A stretch of DNA of 64,000 bases. Source: an uncultured delta proteobacterium. Lineage in GTDB: Bacteria; Desulfobacterota; WTBG01; CAIYCZ01; CAIRTM01. The notes beneath the pieces are model-generated. The model was not told the origin of the DNA, ran no database searches, and was given only the letters and a program-made list of their open reading frames with translations. Shown here in pieces: positions 44,532 through 53,279 of the stretch. The stretch's first letter is position 1. Each line of letters opens with the position of its first letter. The position numbers and the translations under genes were made by a program. Location: positions 1 to 64,000 of the forward strand of contig CAIRTM010000077.1 of assembly GCA_903881505.1 (NCBI GenBank). Direction: 5' to 3'.

Positions 44532-45404
44532 GTGAGAATACCGTCTGTCTGGTGCCTGTCCATGCTGTGCACGATCCTGTGGGCCGGATATGCAGCGGCC
44601 GGCGCAGCCAGGCCTCTGAGCGAATCCGAGGTCAGATCCCTGGTTGAGACCATGGCGGCCGACGGTTTCGAGCGTGCGTTCCTGGAAGAAATCTTCAGCG
44701 ACCGGCGCGTGCGCTACGTGCCCAGGCTGGTACGCATGCTTGTTGTGCCGCCGGACTTCAGCGCCAGCTACGGCCGCTTCACCACAGCCGCTGAGATCCG
44801 GCGGGCCCGTGAGTTCAAAGCCGCGCAGTCTGGCGCGCTTGCCGCGGCCGAACAGGAATCCGGCGTTGACGCCGGAACCATTGTCGCGATCCTGCTGGTT
44901 GAAACCGCGCTTGGCAGCAGCACCGGCCGCAGCCCGGTGCTCTCGGTGTTTGCGAGCCTGCTGCTTGAAAGCAGCCTGCACCGCGAGGCCTTCGCGGCAA
45001 CGCTCGACGGCAATCCCCGCAGGGACGACTTCATGCAGCGCCTCGACGACAAGGCCGCCTGGGCCCGGACCCAGCTCGCAGCGCTCATAACCATGCAGCG
45101 CGGCAGCGGCTTTGATGCCTGCGGCCTGCGGGGCAGCTATGCCGGGGCGTTCGGCATACCCCAGTTCCTGCCGACGAGCTACCTCGCATGGGCCAGCAGC
45201 GGTTCGGACAGCCGCAGCCCGGACCTGTTCTACATCCCCCATGCGATTCTATCTGTTGCGAATTTTTTAAAGGCGCACGGCTGGCAGGCGAACCTGACCG
45301 ACGATGAAAAGCGCGTCGTCCTTTGGCAGTACAACCGCAGCAGTGTCTATGCCGACACCGTTCTTGCCGTTGCCAAACAGCTCAACGGCAGTCCCGCGCC
45401 ATAG
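44532..45404 (+). CDS. Lytic murein transglycosylase, MltB-like
   Basis: Secreted peptidoglycan hydrolase, 290 aa. Signal peptide about 1-25 (PSVWCLSMLCTILWAGYAAAGA). MltB core: EQESGVDAGTIVAILLVETALGSSTG (catalytic Glu in VETALG), SPVLSVFASL, GSYAGAFGIPQFLPTSYLAW and HAILSVANFLKAHGW. The usual start is a GTG at 44532 because GGGAG lies 8 nt upstream; the in-frame ATG at 44469 has no good site and would spoil the signal peptide. Divergent from the flavodoxin-like gene. Confidence 0.88.
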   Translation: MRIPSVWCLSMLCTILWAGYAAAGAARPLSESEVRSLVETMAADGFERAFLEEIFSDRRVRYVPRLVRMLVVPPDFSASYGRFTTAAEIRRAREFKAAQSGALAAAEQESGVDAGTIVAILLVETALGSSTGRSPVLSVFASLLLESSLHREAFAATLDGNPRRDDFMQRLDDKAAWARTQLAALITMQRGSGFDACGLRGSYAGAFGIPQFLPTSYLAWASSGSDSRSPDLFYIPHAILSVANFLKAHGWQANLTDDEKRVVLWQYNRSSVYADTVLAVAKQLNGSPAP

Positions 45405-45462
45405 CCGATCCCCCCGCGCGGTCATCAATAGCGGACACAGGGGACAGGCGCAATAGGTAGTT

Positions 45463-47217
45463 CTACAGTATCTCGATCTCGCCAAGGCAGCTGCCGACCC
45501 TGACCGGTATAACCTGGGCAGGAAGCCCGGCTGGCACCCGTGCCTTTACTTTCAATAGACCTTTTGTGCTGTTTGCCCGTGACCGCACAACCTGCAGCGG
45601 GCCAATGTCAATGATTGCAGCGGGGTCAAAACCCTCGCCCCCGCTGATCTTAAGCGTAACCTTTCTGGGTTTGGTCAGCTTAGCTGAGACTATCTGTTTA
45701 TAGCTTATGGCGAGCCGGCAGGGCGCAACACACATACCGTCTTGACATGTCGCCCCGCCCGCACAGTGCTCATCGCTCAAACACTCAACGCACCTGTCCG
45801 CCGCCTCGTCGCAGAACCCGCCGGGGCAGGTAACCGCCGTGCCGGCCTGGCAGGCACCGCCAGAGCACGTCTCGGCACCGTTGCAGTACGCGCCGTCTGA
45901 ACAGTCTGAATCATTCAGACACTCAACGCAGGAATCGGTTGCTTCATCACAGACCTCACCGCCGGGACAGGTAACCGCCGTGCCGGCCTGGCAGGCACCG
46001 CCAGAGCAGGTCTCGGCACCGTTACAGTACGCGCCGTCTGAACAGTCTGAATCATTCAGACACTCAACGCACGCATCGGTTGCTTCATCACAGACCTCGC
46101 CGCCGGGGCAGCTCACTGGAGTTCCCGCCTGGCACACGCCGCCCGAGCACGTCTCGGCACCGTTGCAGAATAAGGTATCGTCGCAGCCGGTGTCGGTTTC
46201 GCACTCATCGGACGAAGGAGTATAATGCACGACAATGCCGTTATCGCCCGCGAAATATACACTGTCCGAAGAGGAACCCCACACTGTTTTTAAACCTGCA
46301 GGACCGGGGTTGTCAGCGGGCACGACCCCCTGCACACCCATGGGAACTGACTGTATGGCCCCCCACGACACGCCGTCATAATGCCGGATTGTTCCCTGGT
46401 CGGTCACTGCATACACATCGTCAGGTGCCGACCCCCATATTCTAAAGACTGTTTCACCGTTAATACCATCTACGTCGAATTTCGTCCACGAGCTGCCATC
46501 ATAGTGCAGCAGTGTGCTGAACCCGCCGGCAAATATATCATCGGGTGATGTTCCCCAGACTGCGTACAGGTCATAGTTTGTATCTTCGAGGCCGGTGTTG
46601 AAAAGAGCCCATTCCCCGTCCGGGCTGCCGTCATAATGCAGAACAGTGCTCGACAAACCCACGGCATACATGTCGGATTCCGACAGGCCCCATAACCCGC
46701 GTATATTAATATTTTCAGGAATCCCCGGGGGCAGCCCCATCAGTTCCCATGCCGATCCCTGGTAACGCTCGACGCCATGATAGCCAAGGAAAATATCACT
46801 GTCCTGAAACCCCCAGAGAACAAAGCCCCAGCTGCTCAAGCCGCTGCCCAACTGCGACCATGTGGTGCCGTCGAAATGATAACGCCCGTTTATACCTACG
46901 ACGTACACATCATCGGGCCCGTTACCCCAGATATCAAGAACACCCAGAAATTCGGGCGGAAACCCGACCCTTTCCCAACCTGTGCCGTCATTGTAATAAA
47001 CACATGCCGCAGGAGGACCTCCATCCTCAATATATCCCATATCAGTACCGCCGATATATATATCGGTTTCAGACGCAGCGCCCCACATTGAGTGAACCCA
47101 GCAGTCCTCATCGACCTGCTCATAGCCCCACTCGCCAAACGCCGGCAGGACAAACAGAAAACAGGAACAAAAAAAGCCAAGCAGTGTACCCGCCAATACC
47201 ATGTTCCGTTTCATCAT
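45463..47217 (-). CDS. Secreted propeller-like repeat protein with Cys-rich tandem repeats
   Basis: 584 aa. Signal peptide (1-27, ending AFG), then about 300 residues of repeats with the pattern WGxxPDDVYxVG, YHFDGTTWSQLG, LHYDGSSW, as in predicted beta-propellers of predatory and environmental delta-type bacteria. The next part is three near-identical 47-aa Cys-rich units (from CETDTGCDDTLFCNGAETCSGG on), and a last ~75-residue beta-rich domain (SYKQIVSAKLTKPRKVTLKI). Typical of a surface or outer-membrane-associated protein; its ligand is unknown. AAGGGGG precedes the ATG, and a good promoter lies upstream. Convergent with the MltB gene. Confidence 0.85.
   Translation of the reverse strand: MMKRNMVLAGTLLGFFCSCFLFVLPAFGEWGYEQVDEDCWVHSMWGAASETDIYIGGTDMGYIEDGGPPAACVYYNDGTGWERVGFPPEFLGVLDIWGNGPDDVYVVGINGRYHFDGTTWSQLGSGLSSWGFVLWGFQDSDIFLGYHGVERYQGSAWELMGLPPGIPENINIRGLWGLSESDMYAVGLSSTVLHYDGSPDGEWALFNTGLEDTNYDLYAVWGTSPDDIFAGGFSTLLHYDGSSWTKFDVDGINGETVFRIWGSAPDDVYAVTDQGTIRHYDGVSWGAIQSVPMGVQGVVPADNPGPAGLKTVWGSSSDSVYFAGDNGIVVHYTPSSDECETDTGCDDTLFCNGAETCSGGVCQAGTPVSCPGGEVCDEATDACVECLNDSDCSDGAYCNGAETCSGGACQAGTAVTCPGGEVCDEATDSCVECLNDSDCSDGAYCNGAETCSGGACQAGTAVTCPGGFCDEAADRCVECLSDEHCAGGATCQDGMCVAPCRLAISYKQIVSAKLTKPRKVTLKISGGEGFDPAAIIDIGPLQVVRSRANSTKGLLKVKARVPAGLPAQVIPVRVGSCLGEIEIL
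45780..46203. repeat. 141-bp tandem repeat coding Cys-rich units
   Basis: About three in-frame copies of a 141-bp (47-codon) unit, visible as the recurring gtaaccgccgtgccggcc and gaacagtctgaatcattcag blocks spaced exactly 141 bp. The first two copies are nearly identical in DNA, the outer parts diverged. This is a recombination-prone site that may vary in copy number. Confidence 0.85.
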
Positions 47218-47273
47218 TGCGGCCCGCCCCCTTCGTTACATATGTCGTTATATCAAGTAATCTTATAATTCAC

Positions 47274-47301
47274 AGTATAGTCAGCGCAAAGATTCCGTCA
47301 A
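47274..47301 (-). promoter_or_regulatory. Sigma70-type promoter of the propeller/Cys-repeat gene
   Basis: On the minus strand: TTGACG (47296-47301), 16-nt spacer, TATACT (47274-47279). Start of transcription near 47268, about 50 nt before the ATG at 47217. Confidence 0.65.
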
Positions 47302-47429
47302 GCGCAGTCTTAAACATATGTATTTTTTAAATGCATGTTTTCACGGCCATCATGCCCCGCCTGCGCCGGAGACCAGGAATACATGTTTCGGAAAAGGGGA
47401 AATGATCGGCGCTTCTGAAAGGCCCCGGC

Positions 47430-47969
47430 CTACCAGGTCCTGAAGCGGCCGGTATCAAGGTGGACGAAGTCCGAGTCGGCATAATAGCCGACGCCGCCGG
47501 TGCGCAGCGCGGCAGCTGTCGCGAAAAGCCGCCGCGTGGACAGGTCGGTGATGCGCACGTCAACGGCCCGGCCGTCCATATGCAGGCTGTGCGAGGCCAC
47601 GCCTCCTGATGTGCCCCGCAGCATGGCGTTGGTCTCGGGCGAGCGGTAGCCGGATATGATCTCGATCGTGCCGCGGCTGCCGGTGAGCGACTGAACCCGG
47701 CACAGTATATCCAGAAGCCCGGGGTCGATGGGGTGCACCTGCTCCGTGCGGAAATCACGCAGAAAGGCGGCCACCTTTCCCTGCACCGCGCTTGAGCGCA
47801 CGCCGGGGGCGTGCATGATTTCCAGGCACTCCCCCGTGTGGGTGTGAAAAAAAGCGAGCGGTATTTTTTTCGATTCGCTTGCCCAGCAGGTCAGCGACGG
47901 GCTGACGAGCAGCCCGGCTGCGGCCTGTGCGGCGGCGATACAAAAACGTCGTCGGCTGATGTACGGCAT
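47430..47969 (-). CDS. YcbK-like DUF882 protein (peptidase M15 fold), Tat-exported
   Basis: 179 aa. A twin-arginine signal SRRRFCI (residues 5-11) with a following hydrophobic stretch to about 31. The mature part has the M15-type zinc-site pattern: IISGYRSPETNAML, SGGVASHSLHMDGRAVDVRI (His and Asp ligands), and DFVHLDTGRFRTW. Family members are thought to act on peptidoglycan peptides. It is 84 nt downstream of the L,D-transpeptidase, the same order as ycbB-ycbK in E. coli, supporting a joint cell-wall role. Confidence 0.9.
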   Translation of the reverse strand: MPYISRRRFCIAAAQAAAGLLVSPSLTCWASESKKIPLAFFHTHTGECLEIMHAPGVRSSAVQGKVAAFLRDFRTEQVHPIDPGLLDILCRVQSLTGSRGTIEIISGYRSPETNAMLRGTSGGVASHSLHMDGRAVDVRITDLSTRRLFATAAALRTGGVGYYADSDFVHLDTGRFRTW

Positions 47970-48053
47970 ATGCGGTGATCGCTTGTCCCTGCTGTCAGAT
48001 TACTGCTTCAGAACACACGGGGGATCTCTTTCGCACTGTCATGCGGTGTTACG

Positions 48054-49769
48054 CTAAGGGCTGAAGGCCTCGATCAGCTTCCCGTCCCGACCGTATACGT
48101 CATTATTAAAACAGACAATTCCGTCTTTGTCAAACCGGGCGGTCTGGTAGGTGATGTGCACGGGCAGCGGTTCGGACAGCCTGACGGCCGCGCGCGCCTG
48201 TGCATCGATGGCGCTTTTGATCTTTTCCGGCGTCCAGCCGCCGTCCTGGCCCGCAAGCGCGAAGGCGGCCAGTTTCAGCGGATCGCTCACCCGGATGCAG
48301 CCGTGGCTGAAATCGCGCTGGCTGCGGGCGAAAAGGCTTTGCGTGGGCGTATCGTGGAGATAGACGCTGTAGGTATTGGGAAAAACGAACTTTATCCGTC
48401 CAAGGGCGTTCCACGGGCCCGGGTCCTGCCGCAGGCGGTACCGGTTCATCATGGCCGGGCTGACCGTATTCCAGTCGATACCGGTCGAGTCGATCTCGGG
48501 CGCGTCCTCGCTCCAGCCCTCGAACACCCTGATGTGGCGCTTTGCCAGTGAATGCGGGTCTTTTTTCAGGTCCGGCAGCTCTTCGTTGCGTGCGATCGCG
48601 TCCGGGATGTTCCAGTACGGATTGATTTCGATCGATGAGATACAGTCGCTGAAAACCGGGGTCTGGTGCTTGAACTTGCCCACGATCACCGGAAAGCTGA
48701 AGGCCTCCCTGCCCTGCTCAAACGCGCTGAGGCTGAAACCCGCTATGTTGACCAGAATATATTTTTCTCCGAGATCGTGGTCCTGCCAGCGCCAGCGTGC
48801 CATATTGATAATGATCTGCTGAATGCGCTCATCGACCGGCACGTTCATGGCGGCAAGGGTCTTATCGCCGATAACGCCGTCAGGTGCAAGGCCGTGGCGT
48901 TTCTGGAACCTCGCGACCGCGGCCACAAGCTGCGGGCCGTAGTGCGGCTGGGGATCCCCGTGCTCGATGTCCGGTTCGAGGTCCCCGGTCACGGCCAGTC
49001 GCCGGATGATCGCGGGCATGCGCCCGTCATGATCGCCGGGGCGGATGGCCGGCCCCGGATCGACCGCGGGCCAGCCGCCCTGCCGTTGAATCTCCCGGTA
49101 CAGCGCGAGCGCTTTTTTCAGGCCCGTGTAATGCTCGTGGCCGGGGGGCAGGCCCTCAAGACAGGCGGCAATGTCAGGCGCCGCCAGGGCCTTTGCCAGG
49201 GCCTCGCGCGGCTTGAACTCGATGGACTGCGCCCGGGGGAACCGGCCCACGTCGGCATGCGGCTGCCTGATTTGTCCATAGCGGACATCATGGATGTATT
49301 TTATCAGGTTGTAGGTCAGCAGGGTGTCGAGCAGGGCAAGGTTCTGCGGGGTGCGCGTCCCGAAAAGCGCGCTGATCTGTTCGACCTCGTAGTTTTCAGG
49401 ATTGAGGCCCTCTGCCTCTGCTGTTTTCAGGAAGGAAAGCACCACCCGGGCCGCAGGGCCGGGCCCTGCCGGGCCCACCCAGTACGGGTGCGGGTTTTCC
49501 GCTTCATAGACTTCCGTGAGGCAGAAAATCCGGGACGTTACCGCCAGCTGCTGTTTTTCGAGGCCCATGAGCTCGAGGTGGAAACAGCCGAGGTAATCGG
49601 CCAGCGCTGCGGCCAGGGCGGCCGCGTCGCTGTCGGTGCGCACGGGTGCGGGGCCGGGGCCGGGTGCCGGGGCTGCAGCGGCGCACGCGAAGAACAGCAG
49701 GAACAGAACCGCGCGCGCAATGCTGTTCAGTAAAAAACTGCGGCCATGTCTAACGCCTGTTTCTACCAC
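48054..49769 (-). CDS. L,D-transpeptidase, YcbB (LdtD) type
   Basis: Periplasmic peptidoglycan cross-linking enzyme. A signal peptide (VLFLLFFACAAAAPAPGPG), a scaffold domain (LNPENYEVEQISALFG), a peptidoglycan-binding domain (AAVARFQKRHGLAPDGVIGDKTLAAMN), and the YkuD catalytic domain with VYLHDTPTQSLFARSQRDFSHGCIRVSDP, where SHGCIRV carries the catalytic Cys. 571 aa is close to E. coli LdtD (615). I place the start at the GTG at 49769 (GGGAG 10 nt upstream); the open frame runs to 49808. Downstream is the YcbK-like gene. Confidence 0.92.
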   Translation of the reverse strand: MVETGVRHGRSFLLNSIARAVLFLLFFACAAAAPAPGPGPAPVRTDSDAAALAAALADYLGCFHLELMGLEKQQLAVTSRIFCLTEVYEAENPHPYWVGPAGPGPAARVVLSFLKTAEAEGLNPENYEVEQISALFGTRTPQNLALLDTLLTYNLIKYIHDVRYGQIRQPHADVGRFPRAQSIEFKPREALAKALAAPDIAACLEGLPPGHEHYTGLKKALALYREIQRQGGWPAVDPGPAIRPGDHDGRMPAIIRRLAVTGDLEPDIEHGDPQPHYGPQLVAAVARFQKRHGLAPDGVIGDKTLAAMNVPVDERIQQIIINMARWRWQDHDLGEKYILVNIAGFSLSAFEQGREAFSFPVIVGKFKHQTPVFSDCISSIEINPYWNIPDAIARNEELPDLKKDPHSLAKRHIRVFEGWSEDAPEIDSTGIDWNTVSPAMMNRYRLRQDPGPWNALGRIKFVFPNTYSVYLHDTPTQSLFARSQRDFSHGCIRVSDPLKLAAFALAGQDGGWTPEKIKSAIDAQARAAVRLSEPLPVHITYQTARFDKDGIVCFNNDVYGRDGKLIEAFSP

Positions 49770-49891
49770 TCCGTCATCGCTCCCTGCGGCAGCGCGGCAT
49801 CCATGCATCGATTACACAGCGCCCGCAGATATACAGGCGCCCTGGTTGCTGATCGTCACACAAAAAATCCCGGCGATCCATGTCCCTTTAC

Positions 49892-50494
49892 TCAAACCGG
49901 GCCGCGCGCAAGCAGCGTGCCGAGGAGGCGCGCTTTTTTTAGTACCCGGGGGCCTACTTCCATTTTCGGGGCCGTGGCCGCGATGCCGATGGTGATCACG
50001 CCGATGGTGCGGCAGCCAAGCATTGCGGCGGCGTCTTTCATAAGCCTGACGGCGCCGGTGAGCAGGCGCGTCATAAGCGCCGGTGCGGCCGAGGAAACAA
50101 CCACCACAGCGGGCCTGGTCTTGTTTTTATTGCGCAGCTTCGGCCGCAGCATGCCCCACGGCCAGAAGGCATAACAGAGCAGCCGCTCGGCGAACCTCTT
50201 CATCACGGCCGTCACCGTGTAAAAATTGACCGACGTTCCAAGCACCAGGCCGTCCGCGCGCTCGACCGCATCGAGGATGCCGGCCATGCCGTCTTCCAGC
50301 GGGCAGGCGCCCCTGCCCGTGCCCTGCTTCTGCGTGCACTGCCGGCAGTTCGTGCAGAACTCGATATGCCTGTCGATCAGGTATATCTTTGAAGTTTCTG
50401 CCCCGGCCTGGCGCGCCGCAGCCAGAACCTCATCGATCACCGTGTCCACGGTGCCGCCCTTGCGGTAGCTGCCGACGATTGCGCTGATATGCAT
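49892..50494 (-). CDS. Flavodoxin-fold reductase, iron-sulfur-flavoprotein-like (second copy)
   Basis: 200 aa. MHISAIVGSYRKGGTVDTVIDE (FMN loop), then FCTNCRQC with a fourth Cys in GACPLED (Cys cluster similar to 4Fe-4S sites), LVLGTSVNFYTVTAVMKRFAER, and RPAVVVVSSAAP. It differs enough from the gene at 43825 to be an ancient paralogue. The ATG at 50494 is the first with a complete FMN loop; the frame is open to 50551. It is 14 nt behind the zinc-ribbon microprotein on the same strand. Confidence 0.85.
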   Translation of the reverse strand: MHISAIVGSYRKGGTVDTVIDEVLAAARQAGAETSKIYLIDRHIEFCTNCRQCTQKQGTGRGACPLEDGMAGILDAVERADGLVLGTSVNFYTVTAVMKRFAERLLCYAFWPWGMLRPKLRNKNKTRPAVVVVSSAAPALMTRLLTGAVRLMKDAAAMLGCRTIGVITIGIAATAPKMEVGPRVLKKARLLGTLLARGPV

Positions 50495-50508
50495 AGGGGC
50501 CTGCCCGG

Positions 50509-50667
50509 CTATCCCTTGAAGCGTTTGGTGATTGTAGAGCTCATGCCGCATGTGGGGCAGTGTACGGTCGGGGGCTTTTTCTCGACCGCCGCCAGCGCAC
50601 CGCAGTCCCGGCAGACGAGGCTCGCCGGTATCCTTACCGCCTTGTCGGCCTTCTTTTCACGCGCCAT
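50509..50667 (-). CDS. Zinc-ribbon microprotein, copy 1
   Basis: 52 aa. Two CxxC pairs, CRDCGA and CPTCGM, spaced 17 residues, on a Lys-rich chain ending ITKRFKG; a rubredoxin/zinc-ribbon knuckle. Function unknown. It shares about 70% of residues with copy 2 at 63154-63327. The ATG at 50667 is used because the open frame further upstream has no counterpart in copy 2. It precedes the flavodoxin-fold gene by 14 nt and is probably co-transcribed. Confidence 0.8.
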   Translation of the reverse strand: MAREKKADKAVRIPASLVCRDCGALAAVEKKPPTVHCPTCGMSSTITKRFKG

Positions 50668-50822
50668 GCTGCCGTCCTTTTCCGTCGTATATGCTGCGCC
50701 AGCGTAGTAATTCAAAGCGAATATCAATGCCCGATGATACCTGGCTCGTTAATGCGCATGTTCAAGCAGCATACAGGTGGTCTTCGGCGGCAGGATAGAT
50801 AGTCCGCACAAAAAATTTTGCT

Positions 50823-50851
50823 TTGACTCCATCAGGATTTGTATCTATATC
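50823..50851 (+). promoter_or_regulatory. Promoter of the response-regulator/kinase operon
   Basis: TTGACT (50823-50828), 17-nt spacer, TATATC (50846-50851). A perfect TATAAT box also follows at 50853-50858 but with a 24-nt gap to the same -35 box. The leader would be about 55 nt. Confidence 0.6.
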
Positions 50852-50915
50852 TTATAATTTAATTAAACACAACATGTGCCGCGACGGCAGGCCGAACAGC
50901 GGCTTCTGGATCATT

Positions 50916-51590
50916 ATGAAAATACTGGTTGTTGAAGACGACAGCAAAATAGCTTCTTTCGTCGCCAAAGGCCTCAGGGAGGCGGGGTTCGCCGTTGACG
51001 TCGCCGCAGACGGGGCCGAGGGGCTGCACCTGGCGCTTTCGCAGACCTATGACGCCGCCATTGTTGACATCATGCTGCCCGGCCTCGACGGCCTTGCGCT
51101 CATCGAGCGCCTGCGGGTGAAGAAGATTACCACGCCCGTCATCATACTCAGCGCAAAGCGGACCGTCGACGACCGGATCAGGGGGTTGCAGGCCGGCGGC
51201 GATGACTATATGGTAAAGCCGTTCTCGTTTTCAGAACTGCTGGCACGCATCCAGGCGCTGATCCGCAGGGCGACGCAGACGGCGGAACCGTCCCGCCTGA
51301 CGGCCGGCGATGTGACCGTCGATCTTTTGACACGGCAGGTGCAGCGCGGCGGAAGAGACATCAGCCTCCAGGCCCGGGAATTCGGGCTGCTGGAATATTT
51401 GATGCGCAATGCCGACCGCATTGTTTCAAAAACGGCCATTCTTGAACACGTGTACGATTACAGCTTTGACCCGCAGACCAATGTCGTTGACGTGCTTGTA
51501 TGCAGGCTTCGCAACAAGATCGACAAGGATTTTGATCATAAAATGATCCAGACGGTGCGGGGGATGGGCTATGTCCTCAAAACACACTGA
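50916..51590 (+). CDS. OmpR/CusR-family response regulator
   Basis: 224 aa from MKILVVEDDSK. Receiver domain with acidic pair EDD (8-10), phospho-acceptor Asp in AIVDIMLPGLDG (Asp51), ILSAKR and VKPFSF (Lys101); winged-helix output domain with TRQVQRGGRDISLQAREFGLLEYL and the recognition region TNVVDVLVCRLRNKID. Best fit among known systems is the CusR/CopR copper-regulator group, but no metal genes are nearby to confirm it. The frame is open back to 50823, which is the promoter, so the ATG at 50916 is the start. Overlaps the kinase by 20 nt. Confidence 0.93.
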   Translation: MKILVVEDDSKIASFVAKGLREAGFAVDVAADGAEGLHLALSQTYDAAIVDIMLPGLDGLALIERLRVKKITTPVIILSAKRTVDDRIRGLQAGGDDYMVKPFSFSELLARIQALIRRATQTAEPSRLTAGDVTVDLLTRQVQRGGRDISLQAREFGLLEYLMRNADRIVSKTAILEHVYDYSFDPQTNVVDVLVCRLRNKIDKDFDHKMIQTVRGMGYVLKTH

Positions 51591-52971
51591 CCGCATAGGG
51601 CTTGCCTTCAGCCTGAAGCTGAGCCTGCTGTACGCCCTGTTTTTTTTCATGGCTTCGGTGGGGCTTTTTATTGTCGCATATTACAGTATTGATTATCTGC
51701 TGAGCCGGAACGAGCGCGATATTATTCAGGCCCAGATACAGGAGTACCGCGCATGGTTTGAGGAGGGCGGGATCGATGCGCTGAGCGTCCGCTTTGACGA
51801 GCAGTCAAGTACCGATAAAAACGCTTTTTTCGTCCGCATCACCGGAACGCACAACAAAGCCCTCTTCGTGAGCATCCCGAAGGGCTCGGGCTCGTTTGAC
51901 GCACAGCTGCTTGACCGGCTGGGGGAGCACCGGGCGGGGACATGGGTGACCATCAAGGACCTTGGCGAAACAAATGCCTGGACAATCGCATCGGCCCCCC
52001 TGCAGGACGGCCTCACGATTGACGTCGGCAAAAGCTCGGCGCATGCCCGGGCGTTTCTGTCCTATTTCCGCACGGTATGCATAGGCTTTCTCGTTCCCAT
52101 GCTGCTTGTCGGCATTGCCGGCGGCGGCCTGCTGACGTTTCGCACCATGCGCCCCCTGAGGCATCTCATAGGGACCGTGCGCGATATTCTCCGCACCCGG
52201 GAAATGAGCACGCGGGTTCCCGTTGAAAAGGGCAGCGGCGAGCTTAACGAGCTTGTCAGCCTTTTCAATCAGATGCTTGATAAAAACGACACCCTCATCA
52301 GGGCGATGCACAATTCGCTTGACAACGTTGCCCACGATCTGCGCACGCCCATGACCCGGCTTCGCGGCATGGCCGAGCTGGCCCTGCGCGACACCGGGAA
52401 CCCGGAGGTGGTCCGCGAAGCCCTGGCCGACTGCCTTGAAGAATCGGAGCGCATGCTGACCATGCTCAATACCCTCATGGATGTCGCCGAGGCGGAGACC
52501 GGCGTCATGCGCCTCCAGAAAACCGATCTTGCCGTCGGGCAGGTCGTGGAAAAAGTGGCCGAGATCTACGGTCTCATCGCGGAAGATAAAAACATCAGCC
52601 TGACTATAGATGTTCATGCCGATATCCATGTACAGGCCGATGCCACCCGGCTGCAGCAGGTACTGGCGAACCTGCTTGATAACGCCCTGAAATATACCGG
52701 CCCCGGCGGCGCCGTTGCCGTCCGCGCAGAGAGCCGGGACGGCCGTGTTGCCATAACCGTTTCGGATACGGGCCCCGGCATTGCCTCTCATGAAATCGAC
52801 TTGATCTGGAACCGCCTCTACCGCGGCGACCACAGCCGCTCACAGCGCGGCCTGGGGCTGGGCCTCAGCCTTGTGCAGGCCATCGTCCATGCCCACGGCG
52901 GCACGGCGAGCGTTGAAAGCCGGCCAAACAAAGGATCAACCTTTACCATTACCTTTCCCGCTGCGGCGTGA
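51571..52971 (+). CDS. CusS-type sensor histidine kinase
   Basis: 466 aa. First membrane helix at about 14-38 (LSLLYALFFFMASVGLFIVAYY), a ~120-residue periplasmic sensor, second helix (about 168-192), HAMP (RPLRHLIGTVRDILRTREMS), HisKA with phospho-His in LDNVAHDLRTPMTRLRGMAEL, and HATPase (LANLLDNALKYTG, DTGPGIASHEIDLIWNRLYRGD, GLGLGLSLVQAIVHAHGG). The ATG lies 20 nt inside the regulator gene, so translation is coupled. Target and ligand not evident from context. Confidence 0.93.
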   Translation: MSSKHTDRIGLAFSLKLSLLYALFFFMASVGLFIVAYYSIDYLLSRNERDIIQAQIQEYRAWFEEGGIDALSVRFDEQSSTDKNAFFVRITGTHNKALFVSIPKGSGSFDAQLLDRLGEHRAGTWVTIKDLGETNAWTIASAPLQDGLTIDVGKSSAHARAFLSYFRTVCIGFLVPMLLVGIAGGGLLTFRTMRPLRHLIGTVRDILRTREMSTRVPVEKGSGELNELVSLFNQMLDKNDTLIRAMHNSLDNVAHDLRTPMTRLRGMAELALRDTGNPEVVREALADCLEESERMLTMLNTLMDVAEAETGVMRLQKTDLAVGQVVEKVAEIYGLIAEDKNISLTIDVHADIHVQADATRLQQVLANLLDNALKYTGPGGAVAVRAESRDGRVAITVSDTGPGIASHEIDLIWNRLYRGDHSRSQRGLGLGLSLVQAIVHAHGGTASVESRPNKGSTFTITFPAAA

Positions 52972-53279
52972 TGGCTGCTTTGTACCTGACGCGCGCTATC
53001 AGGATGTGCGGCCCTCCGCGTGCTCATTTTTCCCGAAACCGCATTCGCCAGGGCATTTTCCTTTTTTCTGTAACCGTCGCCAGCAGCAGGCATGCGCTTC
53101 GTTTGCCTGAGCTGCGTTTTCACAGGTGAGCGTTGTGCCGGATACAGGGTCGGAGGCTCGAACCGCCCAGGCGGCACGCCACACATGCCTGCTGCACTGA
53201 CCCGGCTCTGGTTTTATGGAAAACGCCCTAAAAAAGCGCCCACGGACGCCCGCCTGCCCGGATCAACAATAAGCCCGGT
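52972..53279. other. 308-nt gap between convergent genes
   Basis: No supported gene. It contains a likely terminator for the downstream minus-strand gene at 53230-53249 (see its own entry). Around 53140-53190 the sequence contains CTCGAACC and AGGCGGCAC blocks which recall a tRNA 3' half, but a full cloverleaf cannot be drawn. Confidence 0.4.
53230..53249 (-). terminator. Probable Rho-independent terminator of the parvulin gene
   Basis: On the minus strand: GCGTC-CGTG-GGCGC (5 bp with one G-U pair) followed by six T. It lies 31 nt after the parvulin stop at 53280. Confidence 0.5.

Noticed and set aside
49869-49901. Terminator after the flavodoxin-fold gene (49892-50494)
   Set aside because: Only a 5-bp stem with a 23-nt loop that overlaps the stop codon, followed by six T; too weak to call.
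53085-53195. Possible tRNA gene (CTCGAACC, AGGCGGCAC, CCA-like end)
   Set aside because: A 6-bp outer pairing GTGCCG/CGGCAC exists, but the T-stem does not pair and no anticodon arm can be drawn, so only a remnant or coincidence remains.
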